Shown here piece after piece: positions 1 through 13,020 of a DNA stretch of 64,000 nt (the stretch's first letter is position 1; each line of letters begins with the position of its first letter). Source of the DNA: Sweltsa coloradensis (taxonomy: Eukaryota > Arthropoda > Insecta > Plecoptera > Chloroperlidae); the NCBI GenBank assembly GCA_024449915.1, contig JAMZAV010000073.1, positions 620,001-684,000 on the forward strand. Reading direction: 5' to 3'. The notes below the pieces were generated by a model. That model did not search any database and was not told the DNA's origin. It saw nothing but the letters and a program-made list of their open reading frames with translations. Made by a program: the position numbers and the translations under genes.

Positions 1-3000
1 TTGGTAAAAAATATTAGGACTAAAAAGTGATAATGGGGATTTTTTTTTGTTTTTTTTTGTCGCCTAGAGCTTTGTTTTTCCCCGGGGGGGAGAGGCGGGG
101 AGGAGGTTCTAGAACAGTCTATGTCCCAGGCAAGCGTCAGTAAATTGGGGGGGTCCCGGTGTAGTTGGTAATAATTGTAGGGGCTAATAAGGTGATAATG
201 TGATTTGTATTTGTTTGTTTTGTCGCCTAGAGCTTTTTTTTTTCCCCGGGGGGGGATGAGGCCGGGAGTAGGTTCTAGAAAAGTCTATGTCGAGGAAGCG
301 TCATTTTTGGGGGGTTCTTGGTGTAGTTGGGAATAATTGTAGGACTAATAAAGGGGATAATGGGGGATTTGGTTTTTTTGTTTGTTTTTTTCGCCTAGAG
401 CTTTGTTTCACGGGGGCGATGAGGCGGGGAGTAGGGTTTTAGAACAGTCCCCAAAGGGCAGGCAAACGTCAGTATTGGGGGGGTCTGGGGTAGTTGGGAA
501 TAATTTTTGGACTAAAAAAGGGGTTTTAATTTTGTTTGATTTGTTTGGGTTTTTTCGCCCAAAAGGCCCCTTTTTTTCCACGGGGGGATGAGGGCGGGGG
601 GGAGTAGGTTCTAGAACAGGGCTATGTCCCAGGCAAGCGTCCCCGTATTGGTGGGGTCTCGGTTTTAGTTGGTAATAATATGTAGGACTAATAAAGGTGA
701 TAATGTGATTTGTATTTGTTTGTTTTGTCGCCTAGAGCTTTGTTTCCACCGGGGCGATGAGGCGCGGGAGTAGGTTCTAGAAAGTCTATGGGCGAGGGAA
801 AAGCGTCAGTAGGTGGGGGCTTGGTGTAGTTGGAATAATATTAGGCTAATAAAGGGTTTTAAAGTGATTTTTTAATTTTTTTTTGTTTTGTCGCCTAGAC
901 TTTTTTTCCACGGGGGGATGAGGGGGGGAAAGGTTCTAGAACAGTCTATGTGAGGGAAGCGTCCGTAAATTTGGGGGGGTCTCGGGGTAGTTGGAAAAAT
1001 AAAAGAGGACTAAATAAAGTGATAATGTGATTTGTATTTGTTTGTTTTGTTGCCTAAGGGTTTGTTTTTCCCCGGGGGGGAGAGGGGGGGAGTAGGTTCT
1101 AAAACAGTCTAGTGGGCAAGCGTCAGTATTGGGGGGGTTCGGGGTAGTTGGTAAAAATATTAGGACTAATAAAGGGGATAAAGTGATTTGTATTTGTTTG
1201 TTTTTTTCGCCTAGAGCTTTGTTTCCCCGGGGGGATGAGGCCGGGGGGTAGGTTTTTAGAACAGTCTTGTTGAAAACAAGCGTTTATTTGGGGGGGCTCG
1301 GGGTGTTGGTAATAATATGTAGGGGCTAATAAAAAAATAATGTGATTTTTATTTGGTTTTTTTTGTCGCCTAGAGCTTTGGGTTTTCCCCCGGGGGGATG
1401 GGGCGCCGGGGGTGTTTGGTTCTAGAAACAGGGGGCCCCATTCGAGGCAAGGTCAGGGATTGGTGGGGTCTCCCGGGGTAGTTTTGGGAATAATATGAGG
1501 ACTAATAAAGTTATAATGTTTATTTTTTATTTTTTTGTTTTGGGGCCTAGAGCTTTTTTTCCCCGGGGGCATGAGGCGTGGGAGTAGTTCTTTGAAAAAG
1601 TCTATGTTTGAAGGGAAGGGTCAGTATTGGTGGGGGTCTCGGGGGGTAGTTTTGGGAATAATTGTAGGATTTAAAAAAGTGATAATGGGGATTTTTTATT
1701 TGTTTGGTTTTTTTCCCTAGGCTTTTTTTTCCCCGGGGGCCCATGAGGGGGGGAGAGGTTTTAGAAAAAGTCTATGTCGAGGCAAAAAGTCAGTATTGGT
1801 GGGGTCTCGGTGTAGTTGGGAATTAAAAATTTTAGGACTAATAAAGGGGATAAAGTGATTTTTTATTTGTTTGTTTTGTCGCCTAGAGCTTTTTTTCCAC
1901 GGGGGGATTAGGCGTGGGGGTAGGTTCTAGAAAAGTTTTTGTCGGGGGCAAAACGTCAGTATTGGTGGGGTCTCGGGGTAGTTGGGGGGTAATATGTAGG
2001 GCTAATAAAGGGGATTTAAAGGATTTGTATTTGTTTTTTTTGTGCCCCGAGCTTTGTTTCCACGGGGGCGATGAGGCGGGGAGTAGGGTTTTGAACCGTC
2101 TATGTCGAGGCAAGCGTCATAATTTGGGGGGTCTCCCGGGGTTTGTTGGTAAATTTAAAAAAAACTAATAAGGGGTAAGTGATTTGTATTTGTTTGTTTT
2201 GTTGCCTGGAGCTTTGTTTCCACGGGGGCATGAGGCCCCGGGAGTAGGTTCTAGAAAAAGTCTAAAAGTCGAGGCAAGCTCATATTGGTTTGGGGGGGGC
2301 GGTGTAAATTTTTTAAAATATGTAGGACTAAAAAAGGATAATGTGATTTGTATTTTTTTTGTTTTGGGCCTAGGCTTTGTTTCCACGGGGGGATGAGGGG
2401 TGGGAGTAGGTTTTAGAACAGGGCTATGTCGAGGCAAACGGCATATTGGGGGGGGTCTTGGTGTAGTAGGAAAAATGTAGGGCTAATAAAGGGGGATTTA
2501 AAGTGATTTTTATTTGTTTTTTTGGGGCCTAGAGCTTTGTTTTTCCCCCGGGGGGGCGATGAGGGGGGAGGGGAAGATTTCCAGACCCGTTTTATGTTTG
2601 AGGCAAGCGTCCAAATAAATTTGGGGGGTCTCGGTGTGTTGGTAATTTAAAATTTGGACTAATAAAAGGGATAAGTGATTTTTATTTTTTTGTTTTGTCG
2701 CCCAGAGCTTTGGGTTTTCCCCGGGGGCGATGAAACGTTTGGGGTAGGTTCTAGGGAAAAGTCATGTCGAGGCAAGCGTCAGTATTTTGGGGGGGTCCCC
2801 GGTGTATAGGTAATAATATTGGACTAATAAGGTTATGTGATTTGTATTTGTTTTTTTTTTGTGCCTAGAGCTTTGTTTCCAAAGGGGGCGATGAGGCGCG
2901 GGAGTAAAGGTTTTAGAACAGCTATTTTCCCAGGCAAGCCCTCTTTTTGGGGGGGGCTCGGTTTTAGTTGGGGAAAAATAATTTGGGCTAATAAAGTGAT

Positions 3001-6000
3001 AATGTGATTTGTATTTGTTTGTTTTGTCGCCTAGAGCTTTGTTTCCACGGGGGCGATGAGGCCGGGAGTAGGTTTTTAGAAAAGTCTAGGCGAGGCCAAG
3101 GGTCAGTAAATTTGGGGGGGTCTCGGTGTATTTGGGAATAAAATGTTTGGACTAATAAGGTGATAAGGGGTTTGTATTTGGGTTTTTTTTTTTCGCCAGA
3201 CTTTGTTTCCCGGGGGGGAGAGGCGTGGGAGTAGGGTTTTAGAACATCCTATGTCGAGGCAAGCGGGCATTTTTGGGGGGGGTCTCGGTGTAGTTGGGGA
3301 ATAATATGAGGACTATAAAGGGGTAAAGTGATTTTTTTTTGTTTGTTTTGTCGCCTAGAGCTTTGGGTTTTCCCCCGGGGGGGGAAAGAGGCCGGGGGGT
3401 AGGTTCTAGAACATTTTATGTCGAGGCAAAACGTCAGTATTGGTGGGGTCTCGGTGTATAGGTTTAAAAAAATGAGGACTAATAAAGTGATAATGTGATT
3501 TGTATTTGTTTGTTTGTCCCCTAGGGGCTTTTTTTCCCAAAGGGGCGATGAGGCCCGGGGGGTAGGTTCTAGAAAAAGGGCTATGTCGAGGCCAAAACGT
3601 CAGTATGGGGGGGGTTCGGGAAATTGGTAATAATATGTAGGACTAATAAAAGGGGTTTTTAAAAATTTATTTGTATTTGGGGTTTTTTTTGTCGCCCCAG
3701 AGCTTTGTTTTTCCCCCGGGGCGAAAGAGGCGGGGGGTAGGTTCTAGAACAGTCCCAAATTTTGGGGGCAAGCGTCAGATTGGTGGGGTTTTGGTGTAGT
3801 TGGTTTAAAAAATATGTAGGACTTAAAAAAGGATAATTTGATTTGGGATTTGTTTGTTTTGTCGCCTTTAAGCTTTTTTTCCACGGGGGCGATGAGGCGG
3901 GGGGGAGTAGGTTTTTAGAAAAAGTCCCCATGTCGAGGCAAGCGTCAATTTTTTGGTGGGGGGTCGGGTAGTAAAGGGAATAATATTAGGAAAATAATAA
4001 ATGATAAAGGATTTTTTATTTTTTTGTTTTTTTTCCCCCTAGAGCTTTGTTTCCACGGGGCGATGAGGGGGGGAGTAGGTTTTTGAAAAAGTCTATGTCG
4101 GGGAAGCGTCCCGTATTGGGGGGGTTTTTGGTTTTGTTGGGGAAAATTTTGTAGGGTTAATAAATTGGGGTTTTAAAGTGGGTTTTATTTGTTTGTTTTG
4201 TTGCCCCAAAAGCTTTGTTTCCACGGGGGGGGGTGAGGCGGGGGGAGTAAAGGTTTTTAGAAAAAAGTCTATTGGGCCCAGGAAGCGTCAAGGGATTGGG
4301 GGGGGTCCCTCCCTTAAATTGGTTTAAAAATATGTAGGCCCAAAAAGGGGATATGTGATTTTTATTTTTTTTGTTTTGTCGCCTAGAGCTTTTTTTTCCA
4401 CCGGGGGGGATGAAAGGGGTGGGAGTAGGTTTTTAGAACAGTCTAAAGTCGAGGCAAAACGTCAGTATGGTTTTGGGGGCTCGGTGTAGTTGGTAAAAAT
4501 TTTAGGACTTAAAAGGTGATAATGTGGGTTTTTATTTGTTTGTTTTGTTGCCTAGAGCTTTTTTTTTCCACGGGGGCGATGAGGGGGGAGTAGGTTTTTA
4601 GAACAGTCTATGTCGAGGGAGCGTCAGTATTGGTGGGGTCTCCCGGGGTTTGTGGTAAAAAAAATGTGGACTAAATAAAGGGAAATGTGATTTTTTAATT
4701 TTTTTGTTTTGTCGCCCAGAGCTTTGTTTCCCGGGGGCGATGGGGGCGCGGGAGAAGGGTTCTTTGAACAGTCTATTTCGAGGGAAGCGTCAGTATTGGT
4801 GGGGTCCCCCGGGGTATGGGGAAAAATATTAGGACTAAAAAAAGGGGATAATGTGATTTGTATTTGTTTGTTTTGTCGCCTAGAGCTTTGTTTCCACGGG
4901 GGCGATGAGGCGTGGGTAAAAGGTTCTGGAACAGGCTATGTCGAGGCAAGCGTCAGTATTGGTGGGGTCCCGGGGTAGTTGGTTTAAAAATTTTGTAGGA
5001 CTAAAAAAGTGATAAGTGATTTGTATTTGTTTGTTTTTTCGCCTAGAGCTTTTTTTCCACGGGGGCGGAGGCGGGGGAAATAAAGGGTTTTAGGGAAAAG
5101 TCTAGGGCGAGGCAAAACGGCAGTATTGGTGGGGTTCGGGGTTTGTTGGTAATAATATTAGGGTAATAAATGGGGAATGTGATTTGTAATTTTTTTTGTT
5201 TTTTTCGCCTAGAGTTTGTTTCCCCCGGGGGCGATGAGGCCGGGAGTAAATTTAGAACAGTCTATGTCGAGGAAGCTCAGTATTTGGGGGGTCTTTGGGG
5301 TAGTTGGTAATAAAATTAGGGCAATAAAAATGATAATTGATTTTTTATTTGTTTGGGGTTTTTTCGCCTAGAAACTTTGTTTCCCCCGGGGGCCCATGAG
5401 GCGGGGAGTAGGGTTTTAGAACGTCTATGTCGAAGGGGAAACGTCAGTATTTGGTTTGGGTTTGGGGTAGTTGGTAATAAAATGTAGGGCTAATTTAAAA
5501 TGGGGGTAATGTGATTTGTATTTTTTTGTTTTTTCGCCTGGCTTTTTTCCAAAAAGGGGGATTGGGGGCGCGGGGGTAGGTTCTAGAAAACATCTATGTC
5601 GAGGCAAAACGTCAGTATTGGTGGGGGCTGGGGGTAGGAGGTAATAATATGTAGGACTAATAAAGGGGAAAAATTTATTTGTATTTGTTTTTTTTTTGTC
5701 GCCCAGAGCTTTTTTTTTCCACGGGGGGGAAAGAGGCGGGGAGTAGGTTTTTAGAACTTTTTTGTCGAGGCAAAACGTCAGTATTGGTGGGGTCTCGGTG
5801 TAGTTTTGGGAATAATATTAGGACTAATAAGTGATAAGTTATTTTTTATTTGTTTTTTTTGTTGCCTAGAGCTTTTTTTTCAGGGGGGAGAGGCGCGGGA
5901 GTAGGTTTTTAGAACAGTCTATGTCGAGGCAAGCGTCAGTATTGGTGGGGTCTTGGTTGTAGTTGGTTTAAAAATAGTAGGACTAAAAGGGGATAATGTG

Positions 6001-8838
6001 ATTTTTATTTGTTTGTTTTGTCGCCAGAGGGTTTGGGTTTCCCTTTGGGGATGAGGGCGCGGGGGTAGGGGTTTTTAGAAAAGTCTTGTCGAGGGAAGCG
6101 TCAGTATTGGTTGGGGGCCCCGGTGGGAGGGTAATAAAATTAGGATAATTAAAGGGGATAAAGTTATTTTTTTTTGTTTGGGTTTTGTTGCCTAGAGCTT
6201 TGTTTTTCCCCGGGGGGATGAGGGGGGGGAGTAGGTTTTTAGAAAAAGTCTAGTCGAAGGGGAAGCGTCAGTATTTTGGTTTGGGGCCCTTTGGGGTATT
6301 GGTTTAAAAATTTTGTAGGACTAATAAAGGGGGATAATGTTATTTTTTTTTGTTTTTTTTGTTGCCTAGAGCTTTGTTTTCCCCGGGGGGGAGAGGGGGG
6401 GGAGGAGGGTTTTAGAAAGTCTATGTCGGGCAAGCGTCAGTATTTGGGGGGGTCTCGGTTTTAGTTGGTAAAAATCTTAAAGGGCTAATAAAAATGATAA
6501 AGTGTTTGGGATTTGTTTTTTTTTGTCGCCTAGAGCTTTGGGTTTAGGGGGGGATGAGGCGGGGGATATTTTTTAGAACAGTCTATGTCGAGGGAAGCGT
6601 CAGTAAATTTGGGGGGGTCCCGGTGTAGTTTTTGGGAATAATATGTAGGGCTAAAAAAAGGGGAAATGTGATTTGTATTTTTTTGGGTTTTTTTTGCCTA
6701 GAGCTTTGTTTTTCCCCGGGGGGGATGAGGCGTGGGGTAGGTTCTAGAAAAAGTCCCATGTCGAGGGAAGCGTCAGTATTTGGGGGGGTCCCCCGGTTTT
6801 AGTTGGTAAAAAATATGTGGACTAATAAAGTAATGTGATTTTTATTTGTTTTTTTTTGTGGGCCCGGGGCTTTGGTTTTCCCCGGGGGCCCATGAGGGGG
6901 GGGAGTAGGTTCTAAAAACGTCTAAAGTCGGGCAAGCGCAGTATTGGTGGGGTTTGGTGGGTTGGTAAAAATATGTAAGGGGCTAAAAAGTTTATAAAAT
7001 TTATTTGTAAATTTTTTTTGTTTTGTCGCCCAAGCTTTGTTTTTCCCGGGGGGCGATGAGGCGTGGGAAATAGGTTTTTAGAAAAATCTATGGGCGAGGC
7101 AAAACGTCAGTTTTGGGGGGGGTCTTGGTGTAGTTGGTAATAAAAAATGTATGACTAAAAAAAAGTGAAAAATGTGATTTGTATTTTTTTTTTTGTTGCC
7201 TAGAGCTTTTTTTTCCCCGGGGGCCCATGAGGCGGGGGGTAGGGTTTTAGACCCGTCTATTTTCGAGGAAGGCCCTATTGGGGGGTCTTGGGGTATTGGT
7301 AATAAAATGTGGATAATAAAGTTTATAAGGGGATTTTTTATTTGTTTGTTTTTGGGCGCCCAGAGCTTTTTTCCCCGGGGGGATGAGGGGGTGGGAGTAG
7401 GTTCCCAAAAAACAGTCTTTTGGCGAGGCAAAACGTCAGTATTGGGGGGGGTCCCCGGTGTAGTTGGTAATAATATGTAAAGGGCAATAAAGTGATAATG
7501 TGATTTTTATTTTTTTTTGTTTTTTCGCCTAGGCTTTGTTTCCCCCGGGGGGATTAGGCGGGGAGTAGGTTCTAGAACATCTATGTCGAGGCAAACGGGC
7601 AGTATTGGTGGGGGTTTGGTTAGTTGGGAAAAATAAGGGTTTAAAAAAAAAAAAAGTGTAATGTTAATTTGTATTTTTTTGTTTTGTTGCCTAAGCTTTT
7701 TTTTTTCCACGGGGGGATGAGGCGCGGGAGTAGGTTCCAGGGGAAAAGGGCATGCGAGGGGAAAGCGTCAGTATTGGTGGGGGCCCCGGTGAGTTGGTAA
7801 TAATATGTAGGAAATAATAAAGGGGATAAAAGTGATTTGTATTTGTTTGTTTTTTTGCCTAGACTTTTTTTTTCCCCGGGGGCGAGAGGCGGGGAGTAGG
7901 TTCTTTGAAACAGTCTATGTCGAGGGCCCAAACGTCAGTATTTGGGGGGGTCTCGGTTGGGAGAAAAAGGGAATAATATATAGGACTAATAAGGTGATAA
8001 TGTGATTTTTATTTGTTTGTTTAGTTGCCTAGAGCTTTGTTTCCCCCGGGGGCGATGAGGGGGCGGGAAATAGGTTCTGCAGTCTATGTCGAGGGAAAAC
8101 GTCAAATATTGGTGGGGGCTTTGGGTAGTTGGTAATAAAATGTAGGACTAAAAAGTGAAAAATGTTTATTTGTATTTTTTTTGTTTTTTCCCCCTAGAGC
8201 CTTTTTTTTTTCCCCGGGGGGGGATGAGGGGCGGGAGTAGGTTTTTAGAAAAAGTCCATGTCGAAGGGGAAGGTCATATTGGTGGGGGCTCCCGGGGTAG
8301 TTGGGAATAATATGGTTTGGACTAATAAAAGTGATAATGTGTTTGTTTTTTGTTTGTTTTGTCGCCTAGAGCTTTTTTTCCACGGGGGCGATGAGGCGGG
8401 GAGTAGGTTTTTAGAACAGTCTATTCGAGGCAAGCGTTTAGTATTGGTGGGGGCTCGGGAGTTGGGAATAATATGTGGGAAATAATAAAAGGGGATAATG
8501 TGATTTGTATTTTTTTGTTTTGGGGGCCTAGGGGCTTTTTTTTCCACGGGGGCGATGAGGCGCGGGAGTAGGTTCTAGAACAGTCTATGTCGAGGCAAGC
8601 GTCAGTATTGGTGGGGTCTCGGTGTAGTTGGTAATAATATGTAGGACTAATAAAGTGATAATGTGATTTGTATTTGTTTGTTTTGTCGCCTAGAGCTTTG
8701 TTTCCACGGGGGCGATGAGGCGCGGGAGTAGGTTCTAGAACAGTCTATGTCGAGGCAAGCGTCAGTATTGGTGGGGTCTCGGTGTAGTTGGTAATAATAT
8801 GTAGGACTAATAAAGTGATAATGTGATTTGTATTTGTT
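1..8838. repeat. Tandem satellite array, 160-bp monomer
   Basis: Head-to-tail repeats of a 160-bp monomer fill the first 8.8 kb, about 55 copies, and continue past the left edge. The period is exact in the last copies: GTAGGACTAA recurs at 8641 and 8801, and GTCAGTATTG at 8601 and 8761. Landmarks in each unit are a TCGCCTAGAGC block, a GC-rich block ending near GGCGCGGGAG, the 10-bp palindrome GTTCTAGAAC, and TGTCGAGGCAAGCG. The array ends abruptly inside a monomer at 8838. From 1 to about 8538 almost every monomer differs, with isolated bases replaced by the neighbouring base and homopolymers inflated, while 8539-8838 is clean. Open reading frames in the array change frame from copy to copy and are not genes. 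A centromeric, pericentromeric or subtelomeric satellite is possible; the sequence alone does not decide. Confidence 0.95.
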
Positions 8839-9847
8839 ATTTAACCTTTATCCTATTCAGTTAAAAAATGATTTACAAAGAGGACAACTAAATAAATCTA
8901 TTACATAATGCAGACACAACATAATTTTTGAATATAATTCAAAATATTGGGATATTAAATGCAATTAATTAATGGTTCAAATATTAAAAAAAGCGTTTAG
9001 GCACTTTTTTCTTTACGTTTATTATACCACCATAACAGCGTCATAGTCGCCTACAACTATAAAACCAAGGTTAAACACAATATGTTTACATGAAATTACT
9101 ATCTTTGTGCTGTAGCCTTCACTTCCTTCTTCTTTCTTCTTCTCTTCTTCTTTCGCTGAACTTGACTCTCACCTCTGGGTTTTATGCGTTTCAAGCAAAA
9201 TGATGTTCGCTCGGCTGACTGGCAACGCAGGTGGTTGAAATTTTGGGCAGTTTTCACGGAAGTGGAAGTTTAGGTCTCTACGCTCATACTTTGCAAAAAT
9301 TTGTTTTAATTTTTTTTTTTTAATTACTGAAATATAGTTTTTCGCGATTTTTGATTTTGTTAAAAAGTTAAAAATTACTGTATACGTGATTTTTTCTGAT
9401 TAAGACCAAATTTAAAAAAATTACGACTCCAGGGCTGTCCATACATGCTTTATTGACAGCAAATTTGCAAATATTAAAAACGTCGGATGCTTCTTGGCTT
9501 AGCGAACAGCTATGTGCCAACTGTGCTCTTGTAGTCATTGTTTAAATACGACATAAAGTGATTGCGCTATTGTAGTATTAGTCTACTATATGACAGATGT
9601 ACTTCTAATCACACTCACAGCAATTGGGAAGAGATTCTCCCAGTAACCCGATAGCACACAAACATTGGTGCTCAACCCAAAGTCATTGGAAAATTAATTA
9701 AAGATTAATATTATATTTATCTTATTGAAATATGTTTTAAAAAACAAGTACCTTCTTCAATCGCATTGAATTATAAAATGTAATGTAACGACAAGCAACT
9801 TCAACAAGGGCTGTAATGTTTTGGATGGAGAATGGTGCTAATCTTTC
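8839..9847. other. AT-rich non-coding DNA next to the satellite
   Basis: Single-copy-looking AT-rich sequence with a pyrimidine-rich TTC/CTT stretch at 9119-9155 and T-runs near 9310-9330. I see no coding frame, RNA gene or terminal inverted repeat here. Confidence 0.6.
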
Positions 9848-9865
9848 AACCCGGCACCTCCACCA
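9848..9865 (+). repeat. Family E 3'-end motif, single copy
   Basis: This is the 18-bp motif AACCCGGCACCTCCACCA, followed by an AT-rich tail. The same motif ends both long copies of family E (13021-13259 and 59225-59484). Here only one copy of the motif is present and no upstream E sequence is obvious, so it may be a severely 5'-truncated insertion. Confidence 0.5.
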
Positions 9866-9962
9866 AATGTAATTTAATTCATTAATGTCATTAATCGGGA
9901 AACACTTGGTAATTGGTGCAATTGATTTTATGTAAAGCAATCCAGAAATTACAAAATCCATC

Positions 9963-10020
9963 TCAGCGGGGTATTGGCAGTTGGGAGACCGGGGTTCGAT
10001 ACCCCGCAGAGATGTTTTTT
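9963..10020 (+). repeat. tRNA-like fragment (family D)
   Basis: The segment holds a good T-arm (CGGGG, loop TTCGATA, CCCCG) that matches a pol III B box. GCGGGGTAT at its left is the exact reverse complement of ATACCCCGC at its right. It is followed by GATG and a T-rich tract, like the tails of the other D copies at 42637 and 44822. A complete cloverleaf cannot be drawn, so I call it a degenerate tRNA-derived SINE, not a tRNA gene. Confidence 0.45.
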
Positions 10021-13020
10021 AATTTCTTTATTGATTAACATAAAAAGTAATTTAAATTTGTAATCTTCATTCGACCATCTTTAACTAACAGGCTTGGCTC
10101 GACCCTATTTTGTTGTCAACTGTACCCTACCCTCACTTGTTCTGATATTTGACATGAAATATCAACGTCTTCTCAGGTCTAACTTCAGAACAGCGGGCTG
10201 TACTTTACAATAAGCTTCTGACAGAACAATCTTTTACGTGTGGAGAATCAGCATAGGACGAACTCAGACGTAATGATGCTTAATTTTTATAAATTGATCG
10301 TATGAAAACGCAGACAAGCATAGCGTAGTAGGTGACTAAATAAATGTAAATGGTGTTATTATTAACCCCTGAGCCATGTTGCGGGAAGGGGGTTGTATGC
10401 AAGGAGAAAACATTTAGTCAAGGGCAGTATTAACATAAAGGAGCAACACACACGATTGTATGATATAAATAAAATTATATGTTATTTTATATTTATTTTA
10501 ATGTAAACATTAAACATTGCTCGGATATTAAAAAATTGTGAGGTGTGGGCCTGAATTTATTTTTTTGTATTGATAGAAATTGAATTGAATTTTATTAGAC
10601 AAGGCAAGGACAAGATAATTAATTAAATTTATATCACCAAATTAAGCTTAGCCCTTTCAGTACCGAATTAAATTGGTCAAAATAGGTTATTTTAAGCACT
10701 TATTTCAAATTACTATTTTTTAATGAGATTTTTAGTGTATTTTTATTGTGTTTTTAAGTAAATTTGGTAAATTTGTGATTTTGAAAAAGCTTCATTTTAG
10801 GTAAAGATGTAAATTTGATGTACATTCCTAAAACAAGATTTTTAAGAATTTTTTGCATATTTTATATTTTTTGTACCTCAAATAGTAGCAATGCTAAAAA
10901 ATATTACTTCTCCGGGACAAACCAAATTTTTTCCATTTTTAGCCTTTTTTGCAGATGTGTATTTTATCTTCTCTAAAAAAGGCACTTTTTGTCCAATCGG
11001 GATGGGGAAAATTTTTTTTTGTGCACGAAATAAATTTAGGGTCTAATTGGAAAAACTATCTTTTACCCAGATATAAATTTAGAAAGTTAATGTCCATGAT
11101 CATGGACAATGGGTCTGAAAGGGTAAGATAAGACAACCACGTAGGTCGGGAAACTTGTTCGTGGTAACCTTGTTACAGAGTCATTATATTATGGTCTTGC
11201 ATAAAGTTAGGCTAAAAGTAGAGACTAAATACTAAAAAAAAAAAAAAGATAAAAAATTGCATTCGTTATTCAATGAATATTAGTATTTCTTTGATTAGTA
11301 TCTACATTTGATGTTATTTATTTATTTTACTATAAATAACAAGTATGCACATTTGGCATGTAAAAATGTAGAATGCAACGTTGTAGTGAAACAAAATAAT
11401 GTTCTCTTGGTATGGCAGTAGTCGTCGACAAAAGAATACAATAAGTTTAACTTTCAACAACAACCCGTCTTTGCCAGGTCGGTCTTATTTTCTGTGTGTG
11501 ATTGTACAACTGTTTTCAATTATCATTATCGCTTCCAAATTTCCTTCTTTATGAACGAAAAAACCTATACTTGTTTGTTACAATTTCAATTAAATGAGCA
11601 GCATTTTCCTCCTGTGGTGGTAGGTGGGGGGGGGGGGTAGGGGTTTGGTTTCCCTCGTATGTAATTGTTCGGGTCCCTACTTGCCACCCCAGTCAGGCCC
11701 CGTATAAAGCCCCCCCCCCCCCCCCGGAGTGTTATCAGCTTCTACGTTACACAAGCGTCTATTCGAAAATAGTTTGTGTAATTTCCTTTCTCGTTTGGAG
11801 CGGCGCTTCCCCTCTTTGCCGGCAGGAGCGCGCGAGACGTGAATAGAGAATAGGGGGCTGTGATTTCCTCTCGCCTTCTACTCGCTCGCACAGGCGGTGG
11901 ATTCTATAGGGCGTCTCTCTTCAGACGACAGCTACTCACTGGACTGAAAACATCGGCTAGCGGATGAAAGATTCTCGACAATAAAATAAAAATATGGGGA
12001 AAAAATTGAAAATAACTTTTTTTTAATAATTTTTTTAAATCAAACAATCGGTAAAATTAAGAATGGAAGGCAAATTTAAAAGCGGGTAGAATTTAAAATT
12101 ATGTGAAAGAAAACATGTTTTACATATTAAACTTAATTGTGCTTAGTTAAATTAACGAACTTCTGTTTTTACCCAAAAAATTATTTATAACATTAAGTAA
12201 CACTACAAGACCCAGGTTATTTTCTACATGCCCGAAAAAAATGCCGAATTTTAGAGAATACAAGCTTGTTAGTTCCGTCTTGTTACTAGCTAATGGGATT
12301 TTATATTTCATAAAAAAAATGTTTTAGTCGTTGTCATTTTTGTGAATTTAATAAATTAATAGGTCTGTGTCGATGAATTCAACAAATTGTTAAAAACAGG
12401 CCTTCTTATATTTATTCACCTAATAAGTAAAACGTTCTGGGTGAATGTTTTCACAAACGCTAATACCAACTTATAATGTCTATCTTTCATTTACGCCCGA
12501 TTTTCTTATTCCAATTTCCGGTCCTTGTCTGTCAAAACCAAAACCAGCTCTAAAAGCACCCCTACTAAAATGAAATGACTCATTTTCTGATAACACCTCC
12601 CCCTCCCTCGGTAACCTAAATAGTCTATTATATTGTAGGACTATTATTCGCTTATTCCAATCTCTAGTTATACAACTTGCAATTTCTATTATACTGTAAC
12701 GAAAAGCTCCTTCGCTGTTTCTGGCGCCGAGGAATTCACGAGACCATTAAAATAGACCCCACTTTAACTCACTGCGCGTTTTACGAGCCACTTCACGGAA
12801 TTAGAGATCATTATACTTATTCTTAAAGTACTTGTAGAGGTGATGAAGATGATGATAACGAACAATGTTTTCTATTGTTATTATTAGAACAAATAAACAA
12901 AACAAAATAAAAAATAAAAAATAACAAAATACTTACAAATTACAATAACATCACGGTTAGGGAGCGAAGCTACTTCAACAACAGAACATCGAGGAAGAAT
13001 ATAAAAATAAAATAATATTT
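10021..13020. other. AT-rich intergenic DNA with one CpG-richer block
   Basis: Mostly AT-rich with no convincing exon. A G-run at about 11626-11637 faces a C-run at about 11710-11725. The block 11795-11980 is clearly richer in GC and CpG (GCGCGCGAGACG, CTCGCTCGCACAGG) and could be a promoter or unmethylated island, but I find no splice donor or start codon that settles it. Confidence 0.4.

Noticed and set aside
382..8547. Many open frames of 60-117 codons on both strands in the first 8.5 kb
   Set aside because: They lie in the noisy satellite, shift frame from monomer to monomer, and the clean monomers do not keep them open.
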